The notes under the pieces were generated by a model. The model had not been told where the DNA came from and did not search any database. It worked only from the letters and a program-made list of their open reading frames with translations. Source: JAJFUI01 sp039698035 (GTDB taxonomy: Bacteria > Planctomycetota > Planctomycetia > Pirellulales > Thermoguttaceae). From it: DNA of 64,000 nucleotides. The DNA lies in the NCBI GenBank assembly GCA_039698035.1, contig JBDKSW010000012.1, positions 124,001-188,000 of the forward strand, in the 5' to 3' direction. A program made the translations under genes and the position numbers. Shown in pieces: positions 1 through 11,750 of this stretch. The first letter of the stretch is position 1; every line of letters begins with the position of its first letter.

Positions 1-187
1 CGACTGGCAGTTCGGCAACACGGCGAACGCCAGGAATGACTCCGCCGTTAAGATCATCGTTGATGTCGCGCAGGTTCTCTTGGAGTTCTTCCAACGTCGC
101 GCCTTGGGTCATGTAGTCGGGAAACTCGTCCAAGTACCCGAGCCACATGTCGCCGTCTTGCCAGTACACGTACCTGACTGTGTTCAT
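1..187 (-). CDS. HicB-family antitoxin, C-terminus cut by window edge
   Basis: The frame opens at the ATG at 187 and runs off the left edge after 62 codons. The protein begins MNTVRYVYWQDGDMWLGYL and continues through FPDYMTQGATLEELQENL and IPGVRRVAELPV. This is the usual N-terminal fold of HicB-type antitoxins, where a degraded RNase-H-like domain binds the HicA mRNA-interferase toxin. The order of short strands, the TQG turn and the ELxENLRD helix are all visible. HicA normally lies upstream of HicB, but the 79 bases upstream of this start (188-266) hold no toxin gene and tyrA begins at 267. The toxin must therefore be downstream beyond the edge, or this is a solitary HicB. No strong ribosome site is visible. 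The family call is good; a working toxin-antitoxin pair is not shown. Confidence 0.75.
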   Translation of the reverse strand, partial: MNTVRYVYWQDGDMWLGYLDEFPDYMTQGATLEELQENLRDINDDLNGGVIPGVRRVAELPV

Positions 188-266
188 ATCTTAAGAATAC
201 CCCCGGAAGTGGCCAGTTTCAACGCCCCCCCGCTGCAAGCCGGGGGTGATGTGATAAAATGTTGGC

Positions 267-1095
267 ATGAAACAGTGGGACACGATTGCTATCGTCGGCG
301 TCGGGCTGATCGGCGGTTCGATCGGCATGGCGGTGCGCCAGCGCAACTTGGCCAAAAGCGTGGTTGGCATCGGCCGCGGACAGCCGGGCCTCCGCATTGC
401 TCGCCGCGTTGGCGCCATCACCCACACGACGATCGACCTTGCCAAGGGCGTGGCCGACGCCGAGTTGGTTATCGTCTGCACGCCTGTCAGCCGTGTCGTC
501 GAGCACGTGCGCCAGGTCGCCGAGCATTGCTCCGGCCGAACGCTGATCACCGACACCGGCAGCGCGAAGCAAAAGATTGTCGAAGCCTTGGACACAGGCT
601 TGACCAACGGCTGCCGGTTTCTGGGCAGCCACCCGCTGGCCGGCAGCGAAAAGACCGGCGCGCAGCACGCCTCGGCCGATCTGTTCGAGGGCCGGGTGGC
701 CGTGTTGACGCCGACCAAGAACGCCTGCGCGGAAGATTTCGACCTGCTGGCCGAGTTCTGGCAATCGCTCGGCTCGGTCGTGGTCAAGATGACGCCCGAG
801 GAACACGACCAGGCGGTCTCCCTGACGAGCCACTTGCCGCACCTCGCGGCAGCCATCCTGGCGTTAAGCGTCCCGGAGAAGCTGTTTCGATTTTGCGGTC
901 GCGGCATTCTCGACACGACGCGCGTGGCCGCCAGCGATCCAGAACTCTGGGGCCAGGTGCTGACCATGAATCGCTCGAACGTCCTGCGTGCGTTGGAGCT
1001 GTATGGCAAGAATCTTGCGGCCATGCACGCCGCCCTTCGCGACAACGACGAGGACACCATCGTTCGCTTACTTACTCAGGCCCGAAAGAACCGAA

Positions 1096-1112
<17 letters not shown>
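267..1112 (+). CDS. tyrA: Prephenate/arogenate dehydrogenase
   Basis: A 281-residue NAD(P)-dependent dehydrogenase of tyrosine biosynthesis, oxidatively decarboxylating prephenate to 4-hydroxyphenylpyruvate or arogenate to tyrosine. The N-terminal Rossmann fold shows the GxGxxG dinucleotide site (GVGLIGGSIG, residues 11-20). It is followed by the conserved GSHPLAGSEKTG segment with His122, which binds substrate in this family. The C-terminal helical dimerisation half contains SLTSHLPH and a conserved DTTRVAASDP stretch. There is no fused chorismate mutase or ACT domain, so the length fits the short monofunctional form. The ATG at 267 gives a complete Rossmann start. The last 17 bases overlap purL, so the two genes are probably cotranscribed. 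Whether prephenate or arogenate is preferred cannot be told from sequence. Confidence 0.92.
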
Positions 1113-4053
<2,941 letters not shown>

Positions 4054-4128
4054 AGGCACGGTAATGCGACGGGCTCCAAAGCGCAGCGCCAGGCACGGAT
4101 TGCAGCCTTGGGGTGCGCGGGTGCGCCG

Positions 4129-4884
4129 TTACGAGTCTTGAGTGCCGTCGTCGCGGTCGGCTTCGGTCAGACCGAGACGCGCGAGCCAGCGTCCGCGCGG
4201 ACGCTTCTGCCGTTCCGCCGGGGTTCCGACGGGCCCAACAATGGCACACTCGGCCAAGCGGATTCGCTCTTCGAGTTCCGCCCGATCGCGTGCCACTTTC
4301 GCTCGCTGGAGGGACACCTCGATCTCGGCCAATCGCAGTTTCTCTTGCCACTGCTCTTGCAGTTCCTTGAGCCGCTGCCGCTCTTGTTGGATGAGCGTGT
4401 CGGCGTTCAGAAGTTGCTCGTCGGACGCCTGCTGATGGCCGTTGGCGGCATGATCGTTGAGTTCCGCCAGTCGCTTGGTGAGTTGCTCGATCTGGCGGTC
4501 CTTTTCGGCCAGCGCTTGCTCGGTGGTCTCGATGACCTCCTCGATGCGCACCCGTTCGGCCTCTTGCTGCGGATCGCGTGGATCGTAGCCTGCCTCGAGC
4601 GCAGCGAGAATGCGGCGTTTTTCGGCTTCCCAGTCCAGAGGTGCGCCTTTTCGATGCTGGATGACGGGGACGCGAGGCGCCGAGGGCTGGGCCTCGGCCG
4701 CCTCGACGCGCTGTTCGAGCCGCTCGATCTCGGCCTCGAGGGCCGCTTCGGCTCGTTCGAGTCGGACACGGTTTGCGGTCAGGAATTCGCGCACCCGCTC
4801 GCGCTCGGCTTGCAGTGATTCGAGAAACTGCTCCGCCCAGGCTTCGGGACTTGGCGATTCTTGAGGCAGCGTTTCCGTGGACAT
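4129..4884 (-). CDS. Coiled-coil hypothetical protein
   Basis: A 251-residue acidic, Glu/Gln/Arg-rich protein with no family I recognise. The sequence is almost wholly helical: a long heptad-like stretch around residues 15-65 (ERERVREFLTANRVRLERAE) and another from about 105 to 215 (KDRQIEQLTKRLAELNDHAA). The two are separated by a Pro-rich hinge. The C-terminus is basic (RQKRPRGRWLARLGL) and then ends in a short acidic tail. There is no signal peptide, so a cytosolic scaffold or filament-like protein is possible. The frame could open 30 codons further upstream at 4974, but the ATG at 4884 begins MSTETLPQESPSPEAW, a more usual N-terminus. It is convergent with purL and stands alone. Confidence 0.6.
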   Translation of the reverse strand: MSTETLPQESPSPEAWAEQFLESLQAERERVREFLTANRVRLERAEAALEAEIERLEQRVEAAEAQPSAPRVPVIQHRKGAPLDWEAEKRRILAALEAGYDPRDPQQEAERVRIEEVIETTEQALAEKDRQIEQLTKRLAELNDHAANGHQQASDEQLLNADTLIQQERQRLKELQEQWQEKLRLAEIEVSLQRAKVARDRAELEERIRLAECAIVGPVGTPAERQKRPRGRWLARLGLTEADRDDGTQDS

Positions 4885-5057
4885 CGTCGATGCGACTTTG
4901 GGAGGCGTGGAGCCGGTTAACGAGTTGCGGATGCCGTTACATACGGAACGTTCGGTACAATCATCCATCGCCACCGCAACAATAACGCCCCACCTACAAT
5001 GTATAGGTCACAAAGCGGACGCCGGCTTGGCTGGACACTTGCAGGACGCGGGTATTT

Positions 5058-6206
5058 TCATGGCAGTCCGTTCAGACATCGCAGCAGCCGCGCTTCGAGC
5101 ATTCGCCAGTCGGCGCCAAAAATGGCCGTGAAATCGGCCATTCGTTCGGCCTTGGTGTAGGGCGCAAACGCTGGGTGTGACGCGGTGCGCTTGAGATAGC
5201 GCACGTATTTGGCCGGCTCGTTTTCGGCAAGGAAGAACGTGATTGCCCAGGCTTCAGCATAGGCGGCATCCGGCGCGACGCGAAACAGTTCGTCGTCGGC
5301 CACGATCGCGGCCAGCATCTCCGGCCGATGCCGAGCGAGCATTTTCCGAAAGGCGTCGAGCCGTCCCCGGTTGACGCGGTCGGCCGGTTCGGGGTGATTG
5401 CGGGGATCACAGACGCCGGGGGCCTCGAAGAGCATGGCCAAGCCTTCGGCCAGCCAGCGTGGCGGTGGACTGAAGCGGCTGTGAACGCCCGTATTGAACG
5501 CCGTCTGGTGCGTGGCTTCGTGGATGAGGACCGCGGCGTTGGTATGCCAAGTGGCCGAGTTGGGATTGCCGCCCATGTCGTACAGATGGAGCCGGTTGGT
5601 GTCGATGCGATAATAGCCCTCGACGCCGCTGCGGTAGAAGACTCGCTCGCCGGCCGGGCTGTGGGTTGCACGGCTTGCCGTCATGCGACGATCGAATTCG
5701 GCCCGGTCCTTGCACACGATTCCGACCATCGGAAAAAGGGGCGTGGCGGGCTGGAGGCCTCGGACGGAGAAGTAATGGACGAACGCGCGATCGAGGTTCT
5801 CGAAGCGTTCGGCCCAGCGGTCCTGCTGGCCGCGCGGATGGGCGATCAGGTAATGCCCGGTCCCGGTCACCTCGTATTCGCCGCCCAGCTCGCGCAACAG
5901 GGCCGCGCGAAACTCGGAAGGCGAATAGGGACGAAAATGGTCGGCCGTTTTTCTGAAGTGGACGGCCTCGCGCGGATCGAACTGCCAGAGGCGGCCGTCC
6001 CGCCCGAGCAAATGGACCTCCTCGGAGTTCCATTCCACCGCGGCGCCTTCGACGTTTCGGCCTTGGAACGTCACGGCCACCATGGCGTCCATCGCCAGCC
6101 GGTCGGCCGAGAAGGCATGGCGACAGAGCATCCCCCCGACAGTCGTTGCCAGAACGAGGATTGGAATTCCGAGGATTTGTCGTCGAAAACTCATTAGAAC
6201 AAGCAT
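5058..6206 (-). CDS. DUF1570 family secreted zinc metalloprotease-like protein
   Basis: A 382-residue exported protein. An N-terminal hydrophobic segment (ILGIPILVLATTVGGMLC) ending near Ala-Phe-Ser-Ala looks like a signal peptide or membrane anchor. The central region resembles the DUF1570 family known from planctomycetes and contains HEATHQ, an HExxH zinc motif, followed about 30 residues later by WLAEGLAMLFE, which supplies the third ligand Glu in gluzincin-type proteases. The C-terminal part is helical (YAEAWAITFFLAENEP). The job is probably hydrolysis of peptides in the periplasm or paryphoplasm; the substrate is unknown. The start may be the ATG at 6206 or four codons later at 6194, and neither has a clear ribosome site. 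It is divergent from the TPR gene at 6352. Confidence 0.75.
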   Translation of the reverse strand: MLVLMSFRRQILGIPILVLATTVGGMLCRHAFSADRLAMDAMVAVTFQGRNVEGAAVEWNSEEVHLLGRDGRLWQFDPREAVHFRKTADHFRPYSPSEFRAALLRELGGEYEVTGTGHYLIAHPRGQQDRWAERFENLDRAFVHYFSVRGLQPATPLFPMVGIVCKDRAEFDRRMTASRATHSPAGERVFYRSGVEGYYRIDTNRLHLYDMGGNPNSATWHTNAAVLIHEATHQTAFNTGVHSRFSPPPRWLAEGLAMLFEAPGVCDPRNHPEPADRVNRGRLDAFRKMLARHRPEMLAAIVADDELFRVAPDAAYAEAWAITFFLAENEPAKYVRYLKRTASHPAFAPYTKAERMADFTAIFGADWRMLEARLLRCLNGLP

Positions 6207-6351
6207 AGGTCAGCGTCACAACGCCGCAAGCCGCCGGCGACCGAGCTGGCCGAGCAAGTCGGTCATGGCGTGACGGCCTCTTGCCTTCGGGCTTTGATCC
6301 GTTACGCTTGACGTTGCCGCACCCATCGAAACATCGGATCCCAACAACGCC

Positions 6352-7218
6352 ATGGACGAGTCGGAACTGCGAGATCTGATCGATCAGGCCTTTGGCGCGC
6401 TGGATGCCGAGGATTATGTTCGGGCCGTGGCCCTCGGCGACCAGTTGGTGGCTGCCGCGCCCGACCGCGCGGTGGTGCGTGCGATTCGCGCCCAGGCGTT
6501 GCTCGGCGCGGATGCGCCCGAGGAGTCTTTCAAGGAAGCGCGTCTGGCGGTCGAGCTGGACCGCCAAGACAGCCACTCGCAGCGACTGCTGGGAATGACC
6601 GCTTGGCGGACAAGCCGGTTCGCGCTGGCGCAGGAGGCGTTTGAAAAGGCGATCGAGCTGTCCGGGCGACGGCCCTCGATCCTGAGCCAGTACGCCTGGT
6701 TCATGGCCAACGAGCGCGGCCCGAAGCCGGCCGAGCGAGCCGCCATCGAGGCCGTGGAGGCGGATGCCGAGTCGTCGACGGCCTGGGCCGCCCTGGGACT
6801 CGTGCAGTTCCGTCTTCATCGTCGCAAGGAGGCCGAGGAGAGCCTGGGTCGGGCGTTGCGGCTCAATCCGAACGATCTGTACGCGCAATCGGCAATGGTG
6901 ACGCTCTTGCAGGATCAGCGAGACGACGCCAAGGCCGAGGCCCTGGCGGGGCTAATCGCCGAACACGCGGGGGCGGAGGACCTGGTTGCCGCGATTCGCG
7001 ACGAGGCCAAGCGGCGGCGCGTCGCCGTCATGCTGGTCGAGCGCCAGGTGGATCTCCAAGAACTGGTTCACGAGCGCCGCAGCTACCGCTGGGTCACTTT
7101 GTTGGCGATCGGCGGCGTCGTTGCCGGGCTGGCCTACCTTCTGAGCCATTGGTTGGCCGCCGCGGTTCTCGCATTGACGATCTTGGTTTTGGTGGTCCTG
7201 CGACGATCGTTGGATTAG
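6352..7218 (+). CDS. TPR-repeat protein with C-terminal membrane anchor
   Basis: A 288-residue protein made of tetratricopeptide-like helical repeats, followed by a hydrophobic C-terminus. Repeat-like blocks include YVRAVALGDQLVAAAPDRAV, SRFALAQEAFEKAIELSGRR and RKEAEESLGRALRLNPNDLY. The last 45 residues hold two hydrophobic stretches (WVTLLAIGGVVAGLAYLL and LAAAVLALTILVLVVL), giving a hairpin or single re-entrant anchor and a short basic tail. With no signal peptide and the anchor at the end, the TPR part most likely faces the cytoplasm and acts as a protein-protein platform. It ends 15 bases before the convergent epmB stop. The partner is not evident from context. Confidence 0.75.
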   Translation: MDESELRDLIDQAFGALDAEDYVRAVALGDQLVAAAPDRAVVRAIRAQALLGADAPEESFKEARLAVELDRQDSHSQRLLGMTAWRTSRFALAQEAFEKAIELSGRRPSILSQYAWFMANERGPKPAERAAIEAVEADAESSTAWAALGLVQFRLHRRKEAEESLGRALRLNPNDLYAQSAMVTLLQDQRDDAKAEALAGLIAEHAGAEDLVAAIRDEAKRRRVAVMLVERQVDLQELVHERRSYRWVTLLAIGGVVAGLAYLLSHWLAAAVLALTILVLVVLRRSLD

Positions 7219-7233
7219 GCATCTGCCGCTCGT

Positions 7234-8256
7234 TCAATCGAGCGGATGTTTGCTGTTTTCACCGGGAATCTCGCGGACATAGCGAGGCACGGCATAGCCG
7301 GGCAGCCGAGCGCGAAGTTCGCCGAGGAGTTGTCTGGCCTTGGCGGTTGGGACCTCGAAGTGCGCAGCGCCGGCCACGGCATCCAGTTGATGCAAGTAGT
7401 AGGGGATGACTCGCAGGTTAATCAGCCGCTCGTACATCTGAGTTAAAACGTCGGCCCGATCGTTCACGCCTCGCAGCAGTACGGTCTGGCTCAGGACGGG
7501 AATGCCGGCGTCGATCAGGCGGCCCAACGAGTTGGCCGTCTGGGGATCGATCTCGGCCGGATGGTTCACGTGGACCACGACGATCGTTGCGAGACGCCGG
7601 CGGTCATCGTTCAGACGAAGCGCCTGGATCAACCCGTCGGTCACCCGTTGTGGGATCAAGATGGGCAGCCGCGTGTGAATCCTCAATCGGTCAACGTGCG
7701 GGATGAGCGTCAATTGGTTGGTCAGATCGGCCAACTCGCTGTCGGGCAGCGTTAACGGGTCGCCACCGCTCAGGATGACCTCACGAATGGATGGATCGGT
7801 CGCAATGGCTTGGAGGGCAGACCGCCAGTCGGCCGTTGCGGGCGACGGCTCGGCGATGGAATGCCGCCGAAAGCAAAATCGGCAACGAGCCCCACAGGAC
7901 GGGGTCGTGACGATCAGGGCCCGCCCGAGATACTTCCGCAACAAGGGGCCCTGGCCCAAGCTGGCTGCCTCATCCAGTGGATCGGTCGAAAAGCCGTCAA
8001 CGGGCGTCAGCTCGGCCGCCTGGGGCAGGACCTGCCGAAGCAACGGGTCGGCCGGGTCGCCGGGTCGAATTCGGGCAACGTACGTTCGCGGGACGAGCAT
8101 CGGCCAGCGCATGGCGGCCTCGGCGTCCGCCGGTAAAAGCCGCGGAATCCCGAGAATTTCACAGAGTTCCGACGGATTGCGAACCGCCTGGGCCAGAATG
8201 GATTGCCAATCGTCCGGGCCGGTCCCCCGCTTGGTTTCAGACCTGCAATCTGCCAT
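7234..8256 (-). CDS. epmB: EF-P beta-lysylation radical-SAM enzyme (lysine 2,3-aminomutase family)
   Basis: A 340-residue radical-SAM aminomutase. The cluster motif SCGARCRFCFRR has the CxxxCxxC spacing that binds the 4Fe-4S cluster, and LSGGDPLTLPD is typical of the lysine 2,3-aminomutase family. The length fits EpmB (YjeK), which turns alpha-lysine into (R)-beta-lysine for attachment to elongation factor P, rather than the longer catabolic KamA. The strongest support is the neighbour: efp starts 57 bases away on the opposite strand and has the modifiable lysine. The ligase EpmA, which attaches beta-lysine, is not in this window. The intergenic space is too short for more than one divergent promoter pair. 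Confidence 0.88.
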   Translation of the reverse strand: MADCRSETKRGTGPDDWQSILAQAVRNPSELCEILGIPRLLPADAEAAMRWPMLVPRTYVARIRPGDPADPLLRQVLPQAAELTPVDGFSTDPLDEAASLGQGPLLRKYLGRALIVTTPSCGARCRFCFRRHSIAEPSPATADWRSALQAIATDPSIREVILSGGDPLTLPDSELADLTNQLTLIPHVDRLRIHTRLPILIPQRVTDGLIQALRLNDDRRRLATIVVVHVNHPAEIDPQTANSLGRLIDAGIPVLSQTVLLRGVNDRADVLTQMYERLINLRVIPYYLHQLDAVAGAAHFEVPTAKARQLLGELRARLPGYAVPRYVREIPGENSKHPLD

Positions 8257-8313
8257 AATAACGAATCTTACCAGAACGATTCTCAGTCAGAAAGTGAAAC
8301 GGGAAGACCAGTC

Positions 8314-8883
8314 GTGGCCAGCTACAATACCAGCGAGTTCCGCAAGGGCCTGAAGGTCCAGTTGGAAGGCGATCCGTACATCATGATCGAGTGCAACTTT
8401 GTCAAGCCTGGCAAGGGGCAAGCGCTCTACAAATGCAAGCTGCGGAACCTGCTTCGCGGCACGGTGCTGGACCGCACCTACAAGAGCGGCGACAGCCTGG
8501 ACGCGGCCGAGATCGACGAAATCCAAGCGCAGTTCCTTTATCGCCAGCAGGACCACTTCGTCTTCATGGACAACGAGACGTACGAGCAGTACGAGTTGAC
8601 CGACGCCCAGGTGGACGACGCATGGAAATATCTCAAGGAAGGGATGGTGTGCAGCATCGTGTTGCACAACGGCCAGCCGATCAGCATGACCCCGCCGAAC
8701 CACGTTGTGCTGCGTGTTGAATATTGCGAGCCGGGCGCCAAGGGCAACACGGCCACGAACGTCACGAAGCCCTGCAAGGTGGACACGGGCGCCGAGTTCC
8801 CTTGCCCGGCGTTCGTCAACATCGGCGACCTGATCAAGATCGACACGCGGACCGGCGAGTATCTGGAGCGAGTCAAGGAATAG
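8314..8883 (+). CDS. efp: Translation elongation factor P
   Basis: A 189-residue ribosome-binding factor that relieves stalling at polyproline stretches. The three-domain beta-barrel layout is complete. The N-terminal KOW-like domain carries the loop FVKPGKGQALYK, placing Lys34 exactly where the E. coli protein is beta-lysylated. The C-terminal end (DLIKIDTRTGEYLERVKE) is typical. I choose the GTG at 8314 as start because it gives the standard VASYNTSEFRKGLKVQ beginning and has a purine-rich GGGAAGA site upstream. A longer frame opening near 8203 would overlap epmB and add an unconserved tail. Presence of Lys34 with epmB next door implies the beta-lysine pathway rather than the rhamnosylarginine or unmodified types. 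Confidence 0.95.
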   Translation: MASYNTSEFRKGLKVQLEGDPYIMIECNFVKPGKGQALYKCKLRNLLRGTVLDRTYKSGDSLDAAEIDEIQAQFLYRQQDHFVFMDNETYEQYELTDAQVDDAWKYLKEGMVCSIVLHNGQPISMTPPNHVVLRVEYCEPGAKGNTATNVTKPCKVDTGAEFPCPAFVNIGDLIKIDTRTGEYLERVKE

Positions 8884-8991
8884 CCGGCTTCGGGTCGTAC
8901 GCAGCCCTTCCTTTTTTCGTTGCGAATGCATCCTGCCTCGCTTGGCAGCGGTACGCTCGGCAGGGTGCTCACAAAGCATGGGGTGAGCCGA

Positions 8992-11310
8992 ATGACGAGA
9001 CGCACGGGTCCGCGATCGCAGTGTTGGTTCTTGGTCTGTTTGCTGGCCTTCGGATTGCTGAACTTCAGGGCGACGGCCGCCGAGGAGTTGACCGAACCGG
9101 TCGATGACGCCAACCCGTTGATCGGGACCGACGGCGTGGGCTCGGAGTATGGGGGCGTCGTGCCGGGCGTCACGCATCCCTTTGGGATGACCCAGTGGCT
9201 TCCCATGACTCGCAAGAATGAGGTGAGTCGCTGCGCCTACAATTATCGCGATCGGTTCATTCTTGGGTTTCTCGGCAGTCACCAGCCGTGCGTTTGGATG
9301 GGCGACTACGGGCAAGTGTCCCTGATGCCGGGTGTCGGTCCGGTCGTCGTCGATCTGGAGAAGCGAAAGCTGCCGTTCGCGCACGCCGACGAGACGGCGA
9401 CTCCCTATTCCTATTCGGTCACCATGAACGGAGCGTCACCCGACCGCATCAAGGTCGAGTTGAGCGCCACGACGCGGGCGGCCCTTCTCGCATTCGCGTT
9501 CGCGCCAAGCGCCGTGAAGCAGCAGGACGCTTACCTGGTCATTGACGCCAGCCAGGAATACTCGACGTCGCCCTTTTCCGAGCGAAGCCCGGCCGAAGGC
9601 TGGATTCGCATCGACCTGGCAAAGCGTGAAATCACCGGCTACAACGCCGATCGCCAGTCAGGCAAGCTCGGGTTGCCGCTGCCGCGATTCCGAGGTTACT
9701 TTGTCATCGAGCTCGATGTGCCGCTGGCGTCGGCCGGCACTTACGTCGGATCAAAGACGAGCGATGGAACGCTTGAAGCGCGCGGGGACAAGGTGGGCGG
9801 ATACGTGCGGCTCCAGCCGCCTGCCAACGGTGTTGCGAAGGCGCGTGTCGGCACGTCGTTCATCAGCGTCGAACGGGCGAGAGAGAACCTGCGGCGCGAG
9901 ATCCCTTATTGGGACCTCGCGCGATGCAAGGCCGAGGGTCGCGCGGCCTGGAACCGTCAGCTCTCGAAGATCCTGGTTCGTGGGGCAAATCGTGATGCGA
10001 GGCGCATCTTCTATACGGCCATGTATCACAGCCACCTTTACCCACGCATTTTCTCCGAAGGCGGTCAATACTACAGCGCCTTCGACGACCGTGTCCACGA
10101 CGGTGTTTCGTACAACGACTATTCGCTATGGGACACCTTCCGCGGCGAGCACCCGCTGCTGACGCTGACAGCGTCCGAGCGCGTCGGCGAGATGGTCACA
10201 TCGCTGCTGCAAATGTACCGCGAGGGCGGTTGGCTGCCCAAGTGGCCGAACCCGGGCTATACGGGCATCATGATCGGCTCACACGCCGACTCGGTGATCG
10301 CCGACGCCTGGGCGAAGGGGCTGCGCGGGTTCGACATGAAACTGGCCTACGAAGCGGTGCGCAAGAGCGCGATGGTCGCGCAAACGGGCGACGCCGCGAA
10401 TCGTTGGGGAGATCGCCAGCCGAACAAGCAGTGGCCCGAGACGCGGGGCGGATTATCGTGGTACATGAAGCTGGGCTACGTGCCGGCGGATCGCACGGAT
10501 GAGTCGATTTCACGAACGCTCGAGTTCGCCTACGACGACTTCTGCGATGCCCAATTGGCCAAAGCGGTTGGCGCGACGGACGACTACCGCATGTTCATGG
10601 CTCGAAGCAAGAACTATCGGAACGTTCTCAAGGACGGCGCTCTGTGGGCTCGGACGGCGGATGGGCGGTGGATGAAGCCCAGCGATGCGACGCACCCGCT
10701 CACGGAAGGCGATGCGTGGACATACTTGTTTTGCGCGATGCAGGACATTCCGGGCTTGGTCGAACGGTTGGGCGGTCCCGAGGCGTTCGCCAAGAAGCTG
10801 GACGAGAACTTCGACGGCAACCATCACCGGCACAACAACGAGCCGGGCCACCATTATCCGTATCTCTATGACTACTGCGGCCAGCCTTGGAAGACGCAGC
10901 AGCGAGTCCGCGAGGTGGAACGGAAGAACTACTCGAACACGTCCGTCGGCATGACGGGCAACGAGGATTGCGGCCAGATGTCGGCCTGGTACATCTTCAG
11001 TTCGATGGGTTTCTACCCGGTGACGCCCGGCACGGATGTCTACGCCATCGGCGCGCCGCTTTGGGACGAGGTGCGTATCTCGATCGGCGCTCCCTATGCG
11101 CCGGCGACGTTTCGCATCACGGCGGACAACCAATCGCCCGAGAACCTCTACATCCAGTCGGCCACGCTCGACGGGGTTCCGCTCAACAGGCCTTTTCTGA
11201 AGCAGGCCGACATCGTTCACGGCGGCCATCTGCACTTCGTCATGGGACCGAGGCCGAATCAGCGTTGGGGCGTGGCCCTGGCGACGGACGCGGCTCGAAA
11301 GGACGAGTGA
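8992..11310 (+). CDS. Secreted GH92 family glycoside hydrolase (alpha-mannosidase type)
   Basis: A 772-residue exported exo-glycosidase of family GH92, which removes alpha-linked mannose in a calcium-dependent inverting reaction. The ATG at 8992 gives a clear signal peptide (CWFLVCLLAFGLLNFRATAA); the open frame extends 24 codons upstream without such a signal. The N-terminal beta-sandwich begins with NPLIGTDGVGSEYGGVVPG. The catalytic (alpha/alpha)6 part holds YSLWDTFRGEHPLLT and the family hallmark GNEDCGQMSAWYIFSSMGFY near the C-terminus. The length matches single-domain GH92 enzymes. It lies alone, convergent with a small membrane protein 10 bases beyond its stop, so its substrate (a glycan or mannoprotein) cannot be read from context. 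The family call is secure; the exact linkage is not. Confidence 0.9.
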   Translation: MTRRTGPRSQCWFLVCLLAFGLLNFRATAAEELTEPVDDANPLIGTDGVGSEYGGVVPGVTHPFGMTQWLPMTRKNEVSRCAYNYRDRFILGFLGSHQPCVWMGDYGQVSLMPGVGPVVVDLEKRKLPFAHADETATPYSYSVTMNGASPDRIKVELSATTRAALLAFAFAPSAVKQQDAYLVIDASQEYSTSPFSERSPAEGWIRIDLAKREITGYNADRQSGKLGLPLPRFRGYFVIELDVPLASAGTYVGSKTSDGTLEARGDKVGGYVRLQPPANGVAKARVGTSFISVERARENLRREIPYWDLARCKAEGRAAWNRQLSKILVRGANRDARRIFYTAMYHSHLYPRIFSEGGQYYSAFDDRVHDGVSYNDYSLWDTFRGEHPLLTLTASERVGEMVTSLLQMYREGGWLPKWPNPGYTGIMIGSHADSVIADAWAKGLRGFDMKLAYEAVRKSAMVAQTGDAANRWGDRQPNKQWPETRGGLSWYMKLGYVPADRTDESISRTLEFAYDDFCDAQLAKAVGATDDYRMFMARSKNYRNVLKDGALWARTADGRWMKPSDATHPLTEGDAWTYLFCAMQDIPGLVERLGGPEAFAKKLDENFDGNHHRHNNEPGHHYPYLYDYCGQPWKTQQRVREVERKNYSNTSVGMTGNEDCGQMSAWYIFSSMGFYPVTPGTDVYAIGAPLWDEVRISIGAPYAPATFRITADNQSPENLYIQSATLDGVPLNRPFLKQADIVHGGHLHFVMGPRPNQRWGVALATDAARKDE

Positions 11311-11320
11311 CACGGCCGGG

Positions 11321-11611
11321 CTAGCCGGCGATCCGTTTTCTGAGCTGCCTCGCCCAGAGCGTCAGCCACAGGGCGGCCAGCGCCATCAGCCAGACGAGAA
11401 ACTTCAGCCCGGCGATGGCCCAGAACCAGACGGCCTGGACGAATGCCCAATCGACGTTTGGCCCCCACATGGCCAAGATCCAGGCTGGTCGAGCGCGCAG
11501 GACGGCCAGATAGACGATCCATTGCAGGATGACGAATGCAACGGCGATGAGCACGACCCACCAAAGCGCGATGGCGGCGGCCCTGACTTTGCTTTCGCAC
11601 GTATCGTTCAT
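11321..11611 (-). CDS. Small multi-span membrane protein
   Basis: A 96-residue protein with two to three hydrophobic helices: AAAIALWWVVLIAVAFVILQ, then a Trp-rich region (DWAFVQAVWFWAIAGLKF) and WLMALAALWLTLWA, ending in the basic tail RQLRKRIAG. It has an excellent ribosome site, AGGAGGT, seven bases before the ATG at 11611, so translation is well supported. I recognise no family. The high Trp content and basic C-terminus suggest a cytoplasmic tail. It is convergent with the GH92 gene and lies downstream of the UbiB-like gene on the same strand (139 bases beyond its stop), so it could share that transcript. Confidence 0.65.
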   Translation of the reverse strand: MNDTCESKVRAAAIALWWVVLIAVAFVILQWIVYLAVLRARPAWILAMWGPNVDWAFVQAVWFWAIAGLKFLVWLMALAALWLTLWARQLRKRIAG

Positions 11612-11750
11612 GGCGACCTCCTTCCCCTCTGCAATTGTTGTCTGCCAGGCAAGCGTTCACAAGACGAATCGGAGGGGGCCGTCGGCGTTTTCATCAGCAC
11701 GCGGCTGGCGACCCGGCCGGTCGTGATCGGAAAGTGGAATGCCGCTCGGG

